Part shown: one piece after another, positions 30,593 through 40,775 of the stretch
Layout of the letters: every line of letters starts with the position of its first letter
How positions within the stretch are numbered: position 1 is the stretch's first letter
Assembly (NCBI GenBank): GCA_963585895.1
Contig: CAUZXS010000200.1
Span: 35,001 to 99,000 of the forward strand
DNA length: 64,000 nucleotides
Origin: Sepioteuthis lessoniana
Lineage: Eukaryota; Mollusca; Cephalopoda; Myopsida; Loliginidae
Direction: 5' to 3'
Notes under the pieces: generated by a model
What the model saw: the letters and a program-made list of their open reading frames with translations, nothing else
What the model was told of the DNA's origin: nothing
Databases searched by the model: none
Translations under genes and position numbers: made by a program

Positions 30593-30929
30593 TAGTTCTT
30601 ATCATTTCTGTGATATTTGTCCAGAAACAGAGACCACTGGATGTTTTTTATGCGGGGGTCACGTGATTCCATTTGGAGGTCTGATTACTAGAAATCCAAA
30701 ATATACAAGTCTTACAATTACCAGAACACGAGTGAGGAAGAAGAACAGATTCTCCACTCTGCTCCTATTCGGAGGAGTGGAGAGCAGTGTTATGAACCCG
30801 AGTATTTCTCCGTCTCCTCACGAGGGCAAGTTTGACACATGGTCAGTTTATAATGGGCAACAACTTTCATATGAATTGGCCAATGACGATGATTGCTCAA
30901 ATACGCCAAGGAGAATAATCAAAGCGTAA
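30525..30929 (+). other. Unrecognised 134-codon ORF beginning in (CT)n
   Basis: The first ~22 codons are Ser-Leu from (CT)n and are not real protein. After that the frame stays open for ~110 codons in non-repetitive sequence. It includes two CxxC pairs (CDIC, CFLCGG, near residues 29-45), ITRTRVRKKNRFSTLLLFGG and SVMNPSISPSPHEGKFDTW. I do not recognise a family. Splice acceptors are easy to find upstream in the pyrimidine tract, so a terminal exon is conceivable. A chance ORF or an old mobile fragment is equally likely. Confidence 0.2.
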
Positions 30930-31081
30930 TACACACGTGAACGTTAATTCCCTGGCGTTTGTAAGACTACCAATTTTGAAATATAAAGATTATTGAAAGA
31001 TATACTTCATAATGACAGCTTCAGCGCGAAAACAAATTTACATAATTTATTTACCTCCGATTTCGTATCTATCTTTCATTC

Positions 31082-31088
<7 letters not shown>

Positions 31089-31137
<49 letters not shown>
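31089..31137. repeat. (TA)n tract
   Basis: About 24 TA units. Confidence 0.95.
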
Positions 31138-31139
<2 letters not shown>

Positions 31140-31142
<3 letters not shown>

Positions 31143-31418
31143 AGAGCTTAATTATTTACGTATATATATGTATAAGCAAATTATTTAGTTCCCAATGATG
31201 CCAGAATCTGACACAAAGTCTGTAAAGTGCACGGTGCCCCGTAATAAGCAAGCCTCCCGAGGTGTGAGTGCAAAATTTCGAATGTTTTTCCACTCTTCTC
31301 TGGAGAACCTCAGGTGAGGAGAGGAGCAGCTCCTGCTTAGGAAGAACGCCTCCTGGAACTGAACAATATGTACAATCTAAAACCACCCGGCAGGAATATC
31401 AGGTGAAATCGTTGATTA

Positions 31419-31466
<48 letters not shown>

Positions 31467-31920
31467 TACATAGTGACCTTTGACAGCCGGTTATTGTGAA
31501 TTTCGTAAACAGGAAGTTGCACCTGTGTCTTGGAATATACAAGGGACAGCGGAAGTGAATCATGTGAATTGAGCCAGAAGGAATAATGTGTGGGTGTCCA
31601 GAAAACATATAATGCGGAAGTTTTTTTTACCCTTATCAGTCAGGCGGTCAATTAATAAGGGAGAAATCAGCGAGTAGACACATTAGCCCTGAGGGGGGAT
31701 TCTGGGGGTGGTCCGGGCAATGTATCAAACCTCCCGTAAAAGAAATAAGGCTCTGAATATGTTTGTCTCCACGTGGTATCAAACATAACAGTCCTCCGTC
31801 TCTCTCTCTCTCTCCCATACACATACGATCACGACGTTTCAAATAAATTAGTTTATGTTTTTACAAACAAGTAGTGTTGTTCTCACTTGTTCTACTTCCC
31901 CGTTGTCCTCTCTTCATTCG
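31140..31920. other. Unassigned with (CA)n
   Basis: A (CA)n of ~45 bp at 31418-31462 and a short (CT)n at 31799-31814. A 76-codon minus ORF (31386-31156) and a 71-codon plus ORF have no recognisable domains. No named repeat found. Confidence 0.4.
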
Positions 31921-31924
31921 GGTA

Positions 31925-32136
31925 TATGACTTATATATATATATATATATATGAAATATATATATAGGACTTATATATATATATATATATGACTTATATA
32001 TATATATATACACATATATATGATATATATATATGGCATGTATATATATATATGACATATATATATATATATATAAGTCATATATGTATATATATATATA
32101 TACACATGTCAAATATATATGTCATATATATATATG

Positions 32137-32175
<39 letters not shown>
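31925..32175. repeat. TA-rich satellite with GACTTATATA/GTCATATATA units
   Basis: Irregular (TA)n interrupted every 15-40 bp by GACTTATA, GACATATA, AAGTCATA or ATGTCATA. These occur in both orientations, so the tract can form many local hairpins. Confidence 0.85.
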
Positions 32176-32177
<2 letters not shown>

Positions 32178-32270
32178 GGGAAAGGAGTAGCGCCCTCCCC
32201 TACACCTCGGTGTAGAAGCTATTGAAAAGGGAGCCTTCTGGTCGCCCTCGACTGCGGTCGCTAACTTTAT
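32176..32270 (+). mobile_element. SINE-E 3' portion
   Basis: GGGAAAGGAGTAGCGCCCTC, CCCTACACCTCGGTGTAGAA, GGTCGCTAACTTTATATA. 5'-truncated, flanked by (TA)n on both sides. Confidence 0.85.
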
Positions 32271-32564
32271 ATATATATATATATATATATATAAAGTTTT
32301 TCCTACAAGCTTGATATAGAAAATTTCCAATAAAATATTACCAACCTTCCTCAATAAGACCACACACACGCACGCACATATATATATATATCGAAATTTT
32401 AAAAGATTCTTACACGCTCTTGATCAAAGTTTGCAACATCTTACGTACTAGCAGAAAAATTTTTTACGCCAAACCTGAATAAACAACTTTGTCTGTTACA
32501 CACACACACACACACGCACATAAACACACATACATATGTATATGTGTGTGTGTCTGTGTGTGGA

Positions 32565-32745
32565 CGAGGTTGTATGCGTTTCTCTTAGTGTTAATGCCCT
32601 TGGAAAAACTATGAATCCATCTGTTCTCCCCAACAACTATTTGTAAATAGTTGGGTAGACAGGGTTCTTTACCCTTGGTAGGGCAACCTATCTACATGAA
32701 GGAAAAAACTCTGAAATCAAAACCTGAGAAATTTTATTCGGGAGA
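32565..32745 (+). mobile_element. SINE-B copy, 5'-truncated, diverged
   Basis: GTGTTAATGCCCTTGGAAAA, AACTATTTGTAAATAGTTGG, GAAGGAAAAAACTCTGAAAT. Lacks head and 3' end. Confidence 0.65.
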
Positions 32746-32756
32746 ATCTGTTTATA

Positions 32757-33185
32757 TTTGGTTTGGTTTGGTTTTATGGCATATCAATCTTTGTTGGTTA
32801 TATAATGCCAAATCCATTTTTATATAAAATCAGTTCTATTTTAAACAATTCAGTAGAGCATAAGTGCACAGTTTAAATGCCAAAAACAGTTCTATTTCAA
32901 ACAATTCGGTGAAGCATAAGTACAGTTTTGTGCTTACACACTGTTAAGTGTAAAAACAGTTCTATTTTTAACACTTCAGTTTCAGTACACAGTTTAGTTC
33001 TATTTGACTCATAGATAGGACCCTATCAGGTGCCACCACTCTGAGACAGAGTGAACCTTGAAGCAAAAGCAATGAAGGAGTACTCCGCATTCCCAAAAAT
33101 AACCAGCAGTACTGGAGCCTCACTGTCAGACTGTTAAGTGTCATATCTAGAGATGCAGTCGGTGTATTCTAAAGCCCCAGCTGAC
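32757..33185 (-). mobile_element. RepD copy
   Basis: Tail GGCATATCAATCTTTGTTGG, monomers with CAATTCGGTGAAGCATAAGT, GACCCTATCAGGTGCCACCA, head TAAAGCCCCAGCTGACTGGG. Confidence 0.8.
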
Positions 33186-33665
33186 TGGGCCAGGGAAATC
33201 TGTGATTCTTCTGTTATCGGTTTATTCAAAAAGTGTGACAGGTTTTACACAGACCTTCACCGCTATAAAGAAATCACTTTGGAGGTGCCCGTGGTGTAAT
33301 TGTTATCGTCGTAGGAAATGAACACGGCGACACGAGTTCAAATCCTGGACGAGACTGATTGCATTTCACATAGCACTAAAACCCTTGGGAAAGGTATGAA
33401 TCCAATTATTCTCCCTCCAACTATGGGTAAATAGTAGGACAGACTAGGTTCTTCAGCCTTGGTTTGGCAACTAGTCTAGGAGAAGGAAAACTCTGAATTC
33501 AAACCTGTTAAACTCCGCTTAAAAATTGACCTTGTGTTATATCCTGCCCGAGCGGAGGGGTTGGTAAATAGGATAAACAAATCACTTTTATAATTCATTT
33601 GCTCAGCTTGGTTTCAGCTTTGTCTTGACTTAATCGATGGAAGAACACTATTAATATCATTCCGA
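33186..33665. repeat. RepG copy split by SINE-B
   Basis: Same order as 24487-24656: AGGGAAATCTGTGATTCTTC, AAAAAGTGTGACAGGTTTTA, CTTCACCGCTATAAAGAAAT, [SINE-B], then TTGCTCAGCTTGGTTTCAGC and TTAATCGATGGAAGAACACT. Confidence 0.7.
33281..33572 (+). mobile_element. SINE-B copy with target-site duplication, nested in RepG
   Basis: Full-length SINE-B flanked by ATAAAGAAATCACTTT (33265-33280) and ATAAACAAATCACTTT (33573-33588), one mismatch in 16. The uninterrupted copy at 24487 (GCTATAAACAAATCACCTTT) confirms the empty site. Confidence 0.9.
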
Positions 33666-33689
33666 AAAACTTTCGATTACTGTGGTCGA

Positions 33690-34100
33690 TATATTTTTGT
33701 AAAAGCGGAATAAAACTTGGGGGAACAAAAAAAAAACCCACAAGAACAAAACAATCAATATCATTTCCAAGAAATTTTCGGTTTATTAAGCTTCTTTTTT
33801 GTACTATCCATACGACGTTTTGACGCTTTCGTATATTCCTCGGTCATCTTCAGGTCTGACATGCGCCTTCATGATGAAATACGGACATTACTATTAATAC
33901 ATATGTAAATGTCTCTATCAAGAAAGAGAGAAAACTTCACACACAAAAAAAGCATCCATAGAACAAGTCCGCTAAACACTACAATATGGAGAAACATCCA
34001 TCATTTACAAAACTTAGCTTAACCCGAGAGAAAGCACACAGTGAGGATAGATGTCACTACTAATCTAATTTAATGTAATCCAGTCTTTTTCTCAAGGTGT
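33690..34100. other. Unassigned, with a Penelope-end-like motif
   Basis: Minus strand at 33800-33870 contains CTGAAGATGACCGAGGAAT, ACGAAAGCGTCAAAACGTCG. This is a sequence style seen near ends of Penelope-like elements in several invertebrates. No RT motif accompanies it, and the 63-codon plus ORF is its antisense. Confidence 0.35.
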
Positions 34101-34104
34101 TGTT

Positions 34105-34770
34105 GTTGCTGGCGACCGTAGTCAAGGGAGACCCGAAGGCTTCCTTTAGAATAGCTACTACACTGAGGTGTAGGAGAGGACGTAACTCCTTTCCCGTGAT
34201 TGCTCCACTTTACCCTTGATCCTTACCTTAAAATGCTGAGTGTTAAGCAAGGCGGCATCAAGTACCATTTTTTAAATCTTTGGTATGACTGTATTTGTCG
34301 CTGCCTCCCACCCGACAGGTCTAGACACAAGATCAAAAGCCCGAAGGCCGATTAAAGTGGGGATAAAGGGGAGGGGAAGGTCGGGAACGAGCCGAGACTC
34401 GAACCCTGCTGGTCTGTGCTGCTCATAGACCCACTAAGTGCAATGTGGCTCGAATGAGGCAAGCAGTTTCACGAATAAAAATTTGGATACGGGCATGTAT
34501 GCCGGGTATTAGCTTAAACTAGACAACAAGGTCTAGTGCTATACTTAGGGGACAAAGGTTGCAGCTAGCCTACCCGAGGGTGGCCCAACCGAAGTTGGGG
34601 GCATTTCGGCCTCGAATCTGCCATTGATTTCGATACCCCAACCGACACGAATGCCAGACGGCCTAGCTAAAAGGCCAGGAAAGTCTTTGGTATGACACGA
34701 CCAAGGATTGAACCCCTGTCTCCCGAACCACTGGCAAACACTCTACTCATTAGGCTAATGGCTCGGTTAG
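34105..34770 (-). mobile_element. SINE-E copy split by another insertion
   Basis: 3' part 34105-34289 (CTGGCGACCGTAGTCAAGGG to TCTTTGGTATGAC). Head part 34684-34770 (GATTGAACCCCTGTCTCCCG, GCAAACACTCTACTCATTAG). Confidence 0.85.
34290..34683 (-). mobile_element. SINE-F: single tRNA-like retroposon with target-site duplication
   Basis: A 394-bp insert inside SINE-E, flanked by TCTTTGGTATGAC at 34277-34289 and 34684-34696. On the minus strand it contains GGGTTCGAGTCTCGGCTCG (a B-box match) preceded by TAGTGGGTCTATGAGCAGCA (possible A-box region). GC content is clearly higher than its surroundings. Only copy in the window, family unknown to me. Confidence 0.75.
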
Positions 34771-34923
34771 GCCCACTAATATTATTGAGAGACTTAGAAA
34801 TAAATCTTAAAACTTGATAATGATGTAGCGAATTTGTAATTGCTGATACACATGAATATAATACGGAGTCTTATTCAGGAAGAAATAGAAGAGACAATTC
34901 TTAGAACAACTTATAAATAATCA

Positions 34924-35170
34924 TTGGCCTAGCGGTTAGAGTGTTCGCCAATGGCCAGGGAGACCTGGGTTCAATTCCTGGTCGAGTCATACCAAAGACT
35001 CAAAAAATGGTACTTGATGCTTCCTTGCTTAACACTTAGCATTATAAGGTACGGATCAAGGATAAAGTGGAGCAATCCAGGGAAAGGAGTTGCGCCCTCC
35101 CCTACACCTTGGCGTAGTAGCTATAGAAAAGGGAGCCTTCGGGTCACCCTCGACTATAGTCGCCAACTTT
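34924..35170 (+). mobile_element. SINE-E copy, full length with target-site duplication
   Basis: A 247-bp element flanked by ACTTATAAATAATCA at 34909-34923 and 35171-35185 (15/15). Head TGGCCTAGCGGTTAGAGTGT, B box GGTTCAATTCC. A good reference copy for the family. Confidence 0.93.
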
Positions 35171-35185
35171 ACTTATAAATAATCA

Positions 35186-35510
35186 ATATGTGTAACCAAA
35201 CGAAACTTTTATTAATGTTTATCAATACTTATTGAAACTACGAATTAATTATTAATTTTTATTAATAATTATTGTAATTATTGATAACTGTAATTATTAA
35301 TATTTATAAATAATTATTGTAATAAAACCAAATCAACTTTATTAATAACCAATATGTATAACCAAACCAAACCAAACAAAACCAAACTAAACAGGTTTGG
35401 TTTGGTTACACATTATATGTATATGTATATGTATTGGTTTGAGTCAGTCGTTGTTTCAGAGTTTCTTTCTTTGTAATACTTAATGACTACACATGGACTC
35501 ACCACTCTCA
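35186..35510. other. AT-rich sequence, no feature recognised
   Basis: Dominated by ATTAATTATTAATA-like runs, then CCAAACCAAACCAAACAAAA and its near-complement GGTTTGGTTTGGTT, which can pair. No gene. Confidence 0.5.
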
Positions 35511-35514
35511 GCGC

Positions 35515-35800
35515 ACTTAGCCTAACGGTTATCGTTGTTGGAAATGGAATCGGCGACCCGAGTTCAATTCCTTGGACGAAACTTACTGCGGTTCACTTTA
35601 CGCGATTGACCTTTGAAAAGTCATAAATCCATCGTAAATGTTTGCCACCCATCAGCTATGGATAAATAGTAGGGCAGAATGGCTTCTTTAGTTTTGCTTG
35701 GGCAACCAATCTGGGAGAAAGATAACTCTGAATTCAAATCTACAATAGTCTGCATACAAACTGACCTTGTGTTGCATCCTGCTGGGCAGTAGGACTTGAG
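35515..35800 (+). mobile_element. SINE-B copy, diverged
   Basis: Head CTTAGCCTAACGGTTATCGT, GAGTTCAATTCC B box, centre with an extra ~20 bp, AGATAACTCTGAATTCAAAT, and 3' TGCATCCTGCTGGGCAGTAG. Confidence 0.7.
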
Positions 35801-35843
35801 AACACCTCCCTACACATTACTAGAGTTATGACAGTTTAATGAA

Positions 35844-36016
35844 TCCAATTATTCTCCCTCCAGCTATGCGCAAATAGTAGGGCAGACTAGGTTCTTCAGC
35901 CTTGGTGAGGCAACTAGTCTAGGAGAAGGAAAACTCTGAATTCAAACCTGTTAAACTCCGCTTAAAAATTGACCTTGTGTCATATCCTGCCCGAGCGGAG
36001 GGGTTGGGTAAATAGG
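35844..36016 (+). mobile_element. SINE-B, 5'-truncated with target-site duplication
   Basis: Starts TCCAATTATTCTCCCTCC and runs to GGTTGGGTAAATAGG. Flanked by ATGACAGTTTAATGAA at 35828-35843 and 36017-36032 (16/16). Confidence 0.92.
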
Positions 36017-36151
36017 ATGACAGTTTAATGAAACATAATGGTAATTTATTAAATATACACATAGTGGCATTATTACTGTATTTATCGAAAGAGAACCAAG
36101 ACTAACTAAAACTAAACGATAAGCAGTGTATGTATATATATATATATATAT

Positions 36152-36394
36152 ACTTACACAACCCCTCCGTACGAGCAGGATGTGACACAAGGTCAATTTT
36201 TTAGCGGAGTTTAATTGGTTTGAATTCAGAGTTTTCCTTGTAGATGGATTGCCATACCAAGGTTAACGGGCTCAGTCTGTTCTATTATTACCCATCGGTG
36301 AATAACTGAGGTATTAGCGCTATGTGAAATACAAAGAACCTCATTGCAGATTTAAACTGGTTCGCCGAGTCCATTTCTGACGATGATAACCATT

Positions 36395-36397
<3 letters not shown>
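36152..36397 (-). mobile_element. SINE-B copy
   Basis: CAACCCCTCCGTACGAGCAG (3' end) through GTTTGAATTCAGAGTTTTCC and TAGCGCTATGTGAAATACAA to the head CGATGATAACCATTACAC. The head passes straight into (CA)n and the minisatellite. Confidence 0.8.
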
Positions 36398-36430
<33 letters not shown>

Positions 36431-36451
36431 GTTATATATTATCTATAGGTG

Positions 36452-36531
<80 letters not shown>

Positions 36532-36550
36532 TATATATTATCCATAGGTG

Positions 36551-36598
<48 letters not shown>

Positions 36599-36790
36599 TA
36601 TATATTATCCATAGGTGAATAACACACACACACATATATATATATTATATATTATCCATAGGTGAATAACACACACACACACACACACGCACACACACAC
36701 ATATATATATTATATATTATCCATAGGTGAATAACACACACACAACACATATATATATATTATATATTATCCATAGGTGAATTATTCAGT
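36398..36790. repeat. Minisatellite of CA/TA blocks with a SINE-B-derived core
   Basis: Six repeats of TTATATATTATCNATAGGTGAATAA, each followed by a (CA)n of variable length and a (TA)n. Core starts are near 36431, 36530, 36599, 36646, 36710 and 36763. The core CCATAGGTGAATAA matches the SINE-B segment CCCATCGGTGAATAACTG at ~36289. Confidence 0.9.
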
Positions 36791-36795
36791 TCTCG

Positions 36796-36880
36796 AAATT
36801 ACTAGCGCTATGTGAAATACAAAGAACCTCATTACAGATTTAAACTGGGTCACTGAGTCCATTTCTTACGATGATAACCA

Positions 36881-36886
<6 letters not shown>
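36796..36886 (-). mobile_element. SINE-B head fragment
   Basis: TAGCGCTATGTGAAATACAA, AGAACCTCATTACAGATTTA and TTACGATGATAACCATT are nearly identical to the matching part of 36152-36397. This closes the minisatellite on its right side. Confidence 0.8.

Positions 36887-36975
<89 letters not shown>
36887..36975. repeat. (CA)n then (TA)n
   Basis: About 25 CA units followed by about 18 TA units. Confidence 0.95.
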
Positions 36976-36976
<1 letters not shown>

Positions 36977-36979
<3 letters not shown>

Positions 36980-37180
36980 CATGTCGTGCTGCTCGCACGG
37001 ATTTCCCAAACTCTCTCTCCCCAGCTGTTTATTATCCATCGTTTCTGGTAGGTCTTCCAGGCTACATCCTGTGTCAGTATAGAGCCGTTATAGATAAGTT
37101 CTAGCTGGCCGTCCTACACTTGCCCGTCTATGTGATGGGGTTCATTTCGTTCTTGCTCCTCTTGATGTGTCCCGCATGTC
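36977..37180 (-). mobile_element. RTE-like LINE, C-terminal fragment
   Basis: Minus strand reads RHAGHIKRSKNEMNPIT, then after frame changes CSLEDLPET-like and ERVWEIRASSTT at the end. These are the last ~65 residues of the LINE also present at 38807 and 54870. Its 3' end opens into the (TA)n/(CA)n tract. Confidence 0.75.
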
Positions 37181-37334
37181 TTGTTGGTATATATATATAT
37201 ATATAAGCATTTACTTTACACAAAAAATATTTATTTTCTGGTATAATCTCGTTCTTTGTCATTCATGAAAGTAAATCACATATCTGGAACATTATAAAGT
37301 GATAATTTCATATCAATATTTTGGTGAACGTGAC

Positions 37335-37452
37335 ACAAGATTGATTCATACCTTTCTCTGGAGTCTTAGACCAAGGTAAAATGCAATCAGCCTTGTCCAG
37401 GATTTTGCTCGTGTCGCCGTATCCATTTCGTACGACGAACCTCTACACCGCA
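37335..37452 (-). mobile_element. SINE-B head half
   Basis: ATTCATACCTTTCTCTGGAG, AATGCAATCAGCCTTGTCCA, CGTGTCGCCGTATCCATTTC, CGTACGACGAACCTCTACAC. Confidence 0.7.
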
Positions 37453-37484
37453 TATATATATATATATGTGTGTGTGTGTGCGTA

Positions 37485-37770
37485 GGTGCCTGTGGTGTAA
37501 TGGTTATCGTCGTATGAAATGGACACGGCGACACGAGTTCAAATCCTGGACGAGACTGATTGCATTTCACATAGCACTAATATCCTTGGGAAAGGTATGA
37601 ATCCAATTATTCTCCCTCCAGCTATGGGTAAATAGTAGGGCAGACAAGGTTCTTCAGCCTTGGGGAGGAAATTAGTCTAGGAGAAGGAAAACTCGGAATT
37701 CAAACCTGTTAAACTCCACTTAAAAAATTGACCTTGTGTCATATCCTGCCCGAGCGGAGGGGTTGGGTAA
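37485..37770 (+). mobile_element. SINE-B copy, near full length
   Basis: GTGCCTGTGGTGTAATGGTT head through CTGCCCGAGCGGAGGGGTTG, inserted in a TG repeat. Confidence 0.88.
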
Positions 37771-37812
37771 ATATGTATGTGTGTGTGTATGTGTGTGTAT
37801 GTGTTTGATTGT

Positions 37813-38388
37813 GTATGGCATATCAACCTTTGTTGGTTATTTAATGCCAAATCCATTTTTATACAAATAAACTATTTCAAACAATTCTATTTAGCATAGG
37901 CTCAGTTTAATTGTCAAAAACATTTTTATTTCAAGCCATTCAGTTTAGTCAAACAGTTCTAATTCAACAATTTAGTTTAGTTTAAGTATAGTTTTTGTTT
38001 ACTCACAGTTAAATGTCAAAACAGTTCTATTTCAACAATTTAGTTCAGCTCACAAAAACAGCTCTATTCTAAACAATTCAGTTTAGCATAAGAACGCAGT
38101 TTAAATATAAAAACAGTTCTATTTCAAGCAATTCAGTTTAATGTAAGTACACAGTTTAGTTCTATTTGACCCATAGATAGGACCCTATCAGATACTACTA
38201 CACCGGGGCAGAGTGGACGTGGGAATGATGGCAATGAAAGAGTACTTCTCGTTCCCCAAAGCTCCAGCATCACTGGAGCCTCACCATCATTGTTTAGTGT
38301 CATTACAGGACACTCGTTGGAGAGGTCTTACCCCTCTTCAGACAAGCAATGTGTGTATTCTACAGCCCTAGTCGGCTGGGCAAATATG
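37813..38388 (-). mobile_element. RepD copy, near full length
   Basis: Tail GTATGGCATATCAACCTTTG, seven or so internal monomers, GGACCCTATCAGATACTACT, head ACAGCCCTAGTCGGCTGGGC. Inserted in the TG repeat. Confidence 0.85.
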
Positions 38389-38607
38389 TGTGAGTGTGTG
38401 TGTGCTGAAAGGCTTCCCAGTGTTACCCGGATGCAAACAATTATCTCATATTTTTAAAAAGTATTTTTTTCATCATCAGAAGCATCCATAATACAATTAT
38501 TCGTGTTACCAAAGCAACGAAGTTTCCCTTTACGCTCTCATGTGATCAGATTGCCTAAGCGACACAAAGATACTAATGAAATCACTTTGGTTATTATATA
38601 TAGATAG

Positions 38608-39440
38608 ATTGGTTTGTTTTAGTCTCATGACATATCTACCATTGCAGGTTATTTAATGCCAAATCCTATTTTATGCATAAATATTAAATATGTGATTTCC
38701 AAACCCCTTCAAGTCTTGCTATGTATTTCTATCAATTCAATTAAACATCAGTCATTTTTTTTTTCACGCCGTTAAATGATTAAACAGTTTTACTTCAAAC
38801 AATTCATCATCATCATCTTGTCACGCCGCCAGCACGGATCATGCTGACCCTCTTCCACCACCCGTCTCTATCGTCCATCGCTCCCGGTAGGTTTTCAAGG
38901 CTACATCCCGTATCGGCACAGAGCTGTTGTATATAGGTTCTAGCTGGTCGTCTTGCCTTTGCTCGTCCATGTGAAGGGCTCCACGGGAGTATGTTCGTTC
39001 CCACTTCTCCAGCAGAGTCCCGCATGTCTGGTTTGTTTAACTTGGGTAGTTTTCGTGATGGGTGGTTGGTGGCCGTACAGCTGCTGCTTTGTGGAGAGGT
39101 GACTCCGGGACTTGTTCAAAAACAATTCAGTTTAGCATAAGTAGCCAGTTTCTTCTTTTACACACAGTTTAATGAAAAACACTTCTATTTCTAGCAGTTC
39201 AGTTTAGCACAAATACTGTCAGTTCTATTTTAACCTTAGATAGGACCCAATCAGGTGCTACCACTCCGAGTGAACATGGGAGCGATGGTAATAAAGGAGT
39301 ACTCTGCATTCCCTAAAGCTCCAGCATTACTGAAGCCTCACCATCAGATTGTTTAGTGTTATATCTAGGACTATCGTTGGGAGAGGGAGTCTTACCCCCG
39401 GACAGATATGCAGTCGGTGTATTCTAAAGCCCCAGATTGG
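38608..39440 (-). mobile_element. RepD copy split by an RTE-like LINE fragment
   Basis: Tail and first monomers 38608-38806, resuming at 39120 with AAACAATTCAGTTTAGCATA and running to the head region GATATGCAGTCGGTGTATTC, AAAGCCCCAG. Confidence 0.85.
38807..39119 (-). mobile_element. RTE-like LINE, 5'-truncated, nested with target-site duplication
   Basis: Sense on minus: STKQQLYGHQPPITKTTQVK, RHAGLCWRSGNEHTPVEP, then in another frame SHGRAKARRPARTYIQQLCA and DTGCSLENLPGAMDDRDGW, ending IRAGGVTR. The 3' tail is (GAT)n, a short tandem repeat as RTE-clade LINEs usually have. Flanked by AAACAATTCA at 38797-38806 and 39120-39129. Confidence 0.88.
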
Positions 39441-39494
39441 TCATTACAGCATAGATAGTTACGTTTAACCGTACATATATATGTATACATTAAT

Positions 39495-39745
39495 GATACG
39501 ACACCTAGTCGTCGGGGTTTAAAATGTGCTAACTGTATATTTTTCTGATGAGTGAGACTCCCAAAAAGAATGTCCTGTTTATGATGCTAAACTATATACA
39601 GTGATGAAGCTCTAGTTAAGGTTTTGGGGAACGTGGAGTGCCACTTGTCATTACTCCCAGGTCTAATCTGTCTCTGAGTGAAAGGATCAATCAGGGTCTC
39701 GTCGATGGATCAAGTAGATCTGCTTGAAAATTATTGGTATTGGAT
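39495..39745 (+). mobile_element. RepD copy, old
   Basis: CACCTAGTCGTCGGGGTTTA (decayed head), GAATGTCCTGTTTATGATGC, TTACTCCCAGGTCTAATCTG, GATGGATCAAGTAGATCTGC. Confidence 0.65.
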
Positions 39746-39868
39746 ATAAATGCTTTGTATCATATGGCTATGCGCAAATTATTTGTTCTAGAGAGGAATA
39801 CTCGAAACCACATTACTATCTTCACATTATTTCTATTAAGAATACTTACTTGAAGCTCTGATTGTTTA

Positions 39869-40137
39869 TCATATTTACCCAACCCCTCCGTTCGGGCAGG
39901 ATATGACACAAGGTCAATTTTTAAGCGGAGTTTAACAGGTTTGAATTCAGAGTTTTCCTTCTCCTAGGCTGAAGAACCTAGTCTGCCCTACTATTTTACC
40001 CATAGCTGGAGGGAGAATAATTGGATTCATACATTTCCCAAGGGTATTAGTGCAATGTAATCAGTCTCGTCCAGGATTTGAACTCGTGTCGCCGTGTTCA
40101 TTTCCTACGACGCTAACCATTATACCACGGGCACCTC
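39869..40137 (-). mobile_element. SINE-B copy
   Basis: ACCCAACCCCTCCGTTCGGG through CTGCCCTACTATTTTACCCA to TTGAACTCGTGTCGCCGTGT and CCATTATACCACGGGCACCT. A small deletion removes the GCCTCACCAAG segment. Confidence 0.88.
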
Positions 40138-40143
40138 CACATT

Positions 40144-40345
40144 TTTTGTTCAACCCCTCCGCTCGGGCAGGATATGAAACAAGTTTAATAGGTTTGAATT
40201 CAGAGTTTTCCTTCTCTTAGACTAGTTGCCACACCAAGGCTGAAGAACCTAGTCTGCTCTACTATTTTACCCATAGCTGGAGGGAGAATAATTGGATTCA
40301 TACCTTTCCCAATGTAATCAGTCTCGTCCAGGATTTGAACTCGTG
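40144..40345 (-). mobile_element. SINE-B copy, head truncated
   Basis: Starts CAACCCCTCCGCTCGGGCAG within 10 bp of the previous copy's head and runs to GATTTGAACTCGTGA. Second of a tandem pair. It also lacks GGTATTAGTG. Confidence 0.8.
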
Positions 40346-40588
40346 ATAGCTTATCAAGTATTATTATTATTAGTTACTTGCAACCATATAATTGTTTGCA
40401 AATTTTTGTGTTAGATAAGATTACTTGGGACCATGTGCAAATTAATTGTATTAGATAGGAATACTTAAAACCATATAACCTTGTATAAACAAATTAAAAA
40501 AGTACAATAAAATGCAATAGAACATAGAAAATATAATTATGATTACAATCAAACGTTTATAGATTAATTTTGGTATTTCAAATAGCCC
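40346..40588. repeat. 65-bp-period AT-rich repeat remnants
   Basis: TTACTTGCAACCATATAATT, GATTACTTGGGACCATGTGC and GGAATACTTAAAACCATATA are spaced about 35-65 bp. Confidence 0.5.
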
Positions 40589-40600
40589 ATAAGGTGTTAA

Positions 40601-40775
40601 TCCAATTATTCTCCCTCCAGCTATGGGTAAATAGTAGGACAGACTGATTTCTTCGGCCTTGGTGAGGCAACTAGTCTAGGAGAAGGAAAACTCTGAATTC
40701 AAACGTGTTAAACCCCGCTTAAAAATTGACCTTGTGTCATATCCTGCCCGAGCAGAGGGGTTGGGTAAATATGAT
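40601..40775 (+). mobile_element. SINE-B, 5'-truncated with target-site duplication
   Basis: Starts TCCAATTATTCTCCCTCC, exactly where the 35844 copy starts, and ends GGTTGGGTAAATATG. Flanked by ATAAGGTGTTAA at 40589-40600 and 40776-40787. Confidence 0.9.

Noticed and set aside
33800-33870. Hammerhead-like CTGAAGATGACC...GAAAGCGTC on minus
   Set aside because: Core letters are present, but no complementary stem I or stem II could be found. Kept only as a weak Penelope-end hint.
36398-36790. CRISPR-like regular repeat spacing
   Set aside because: Spacers are (CA)n/(TA)n and unit lengths vary. This is a eukaryotic minisatellite derived from a SINE.
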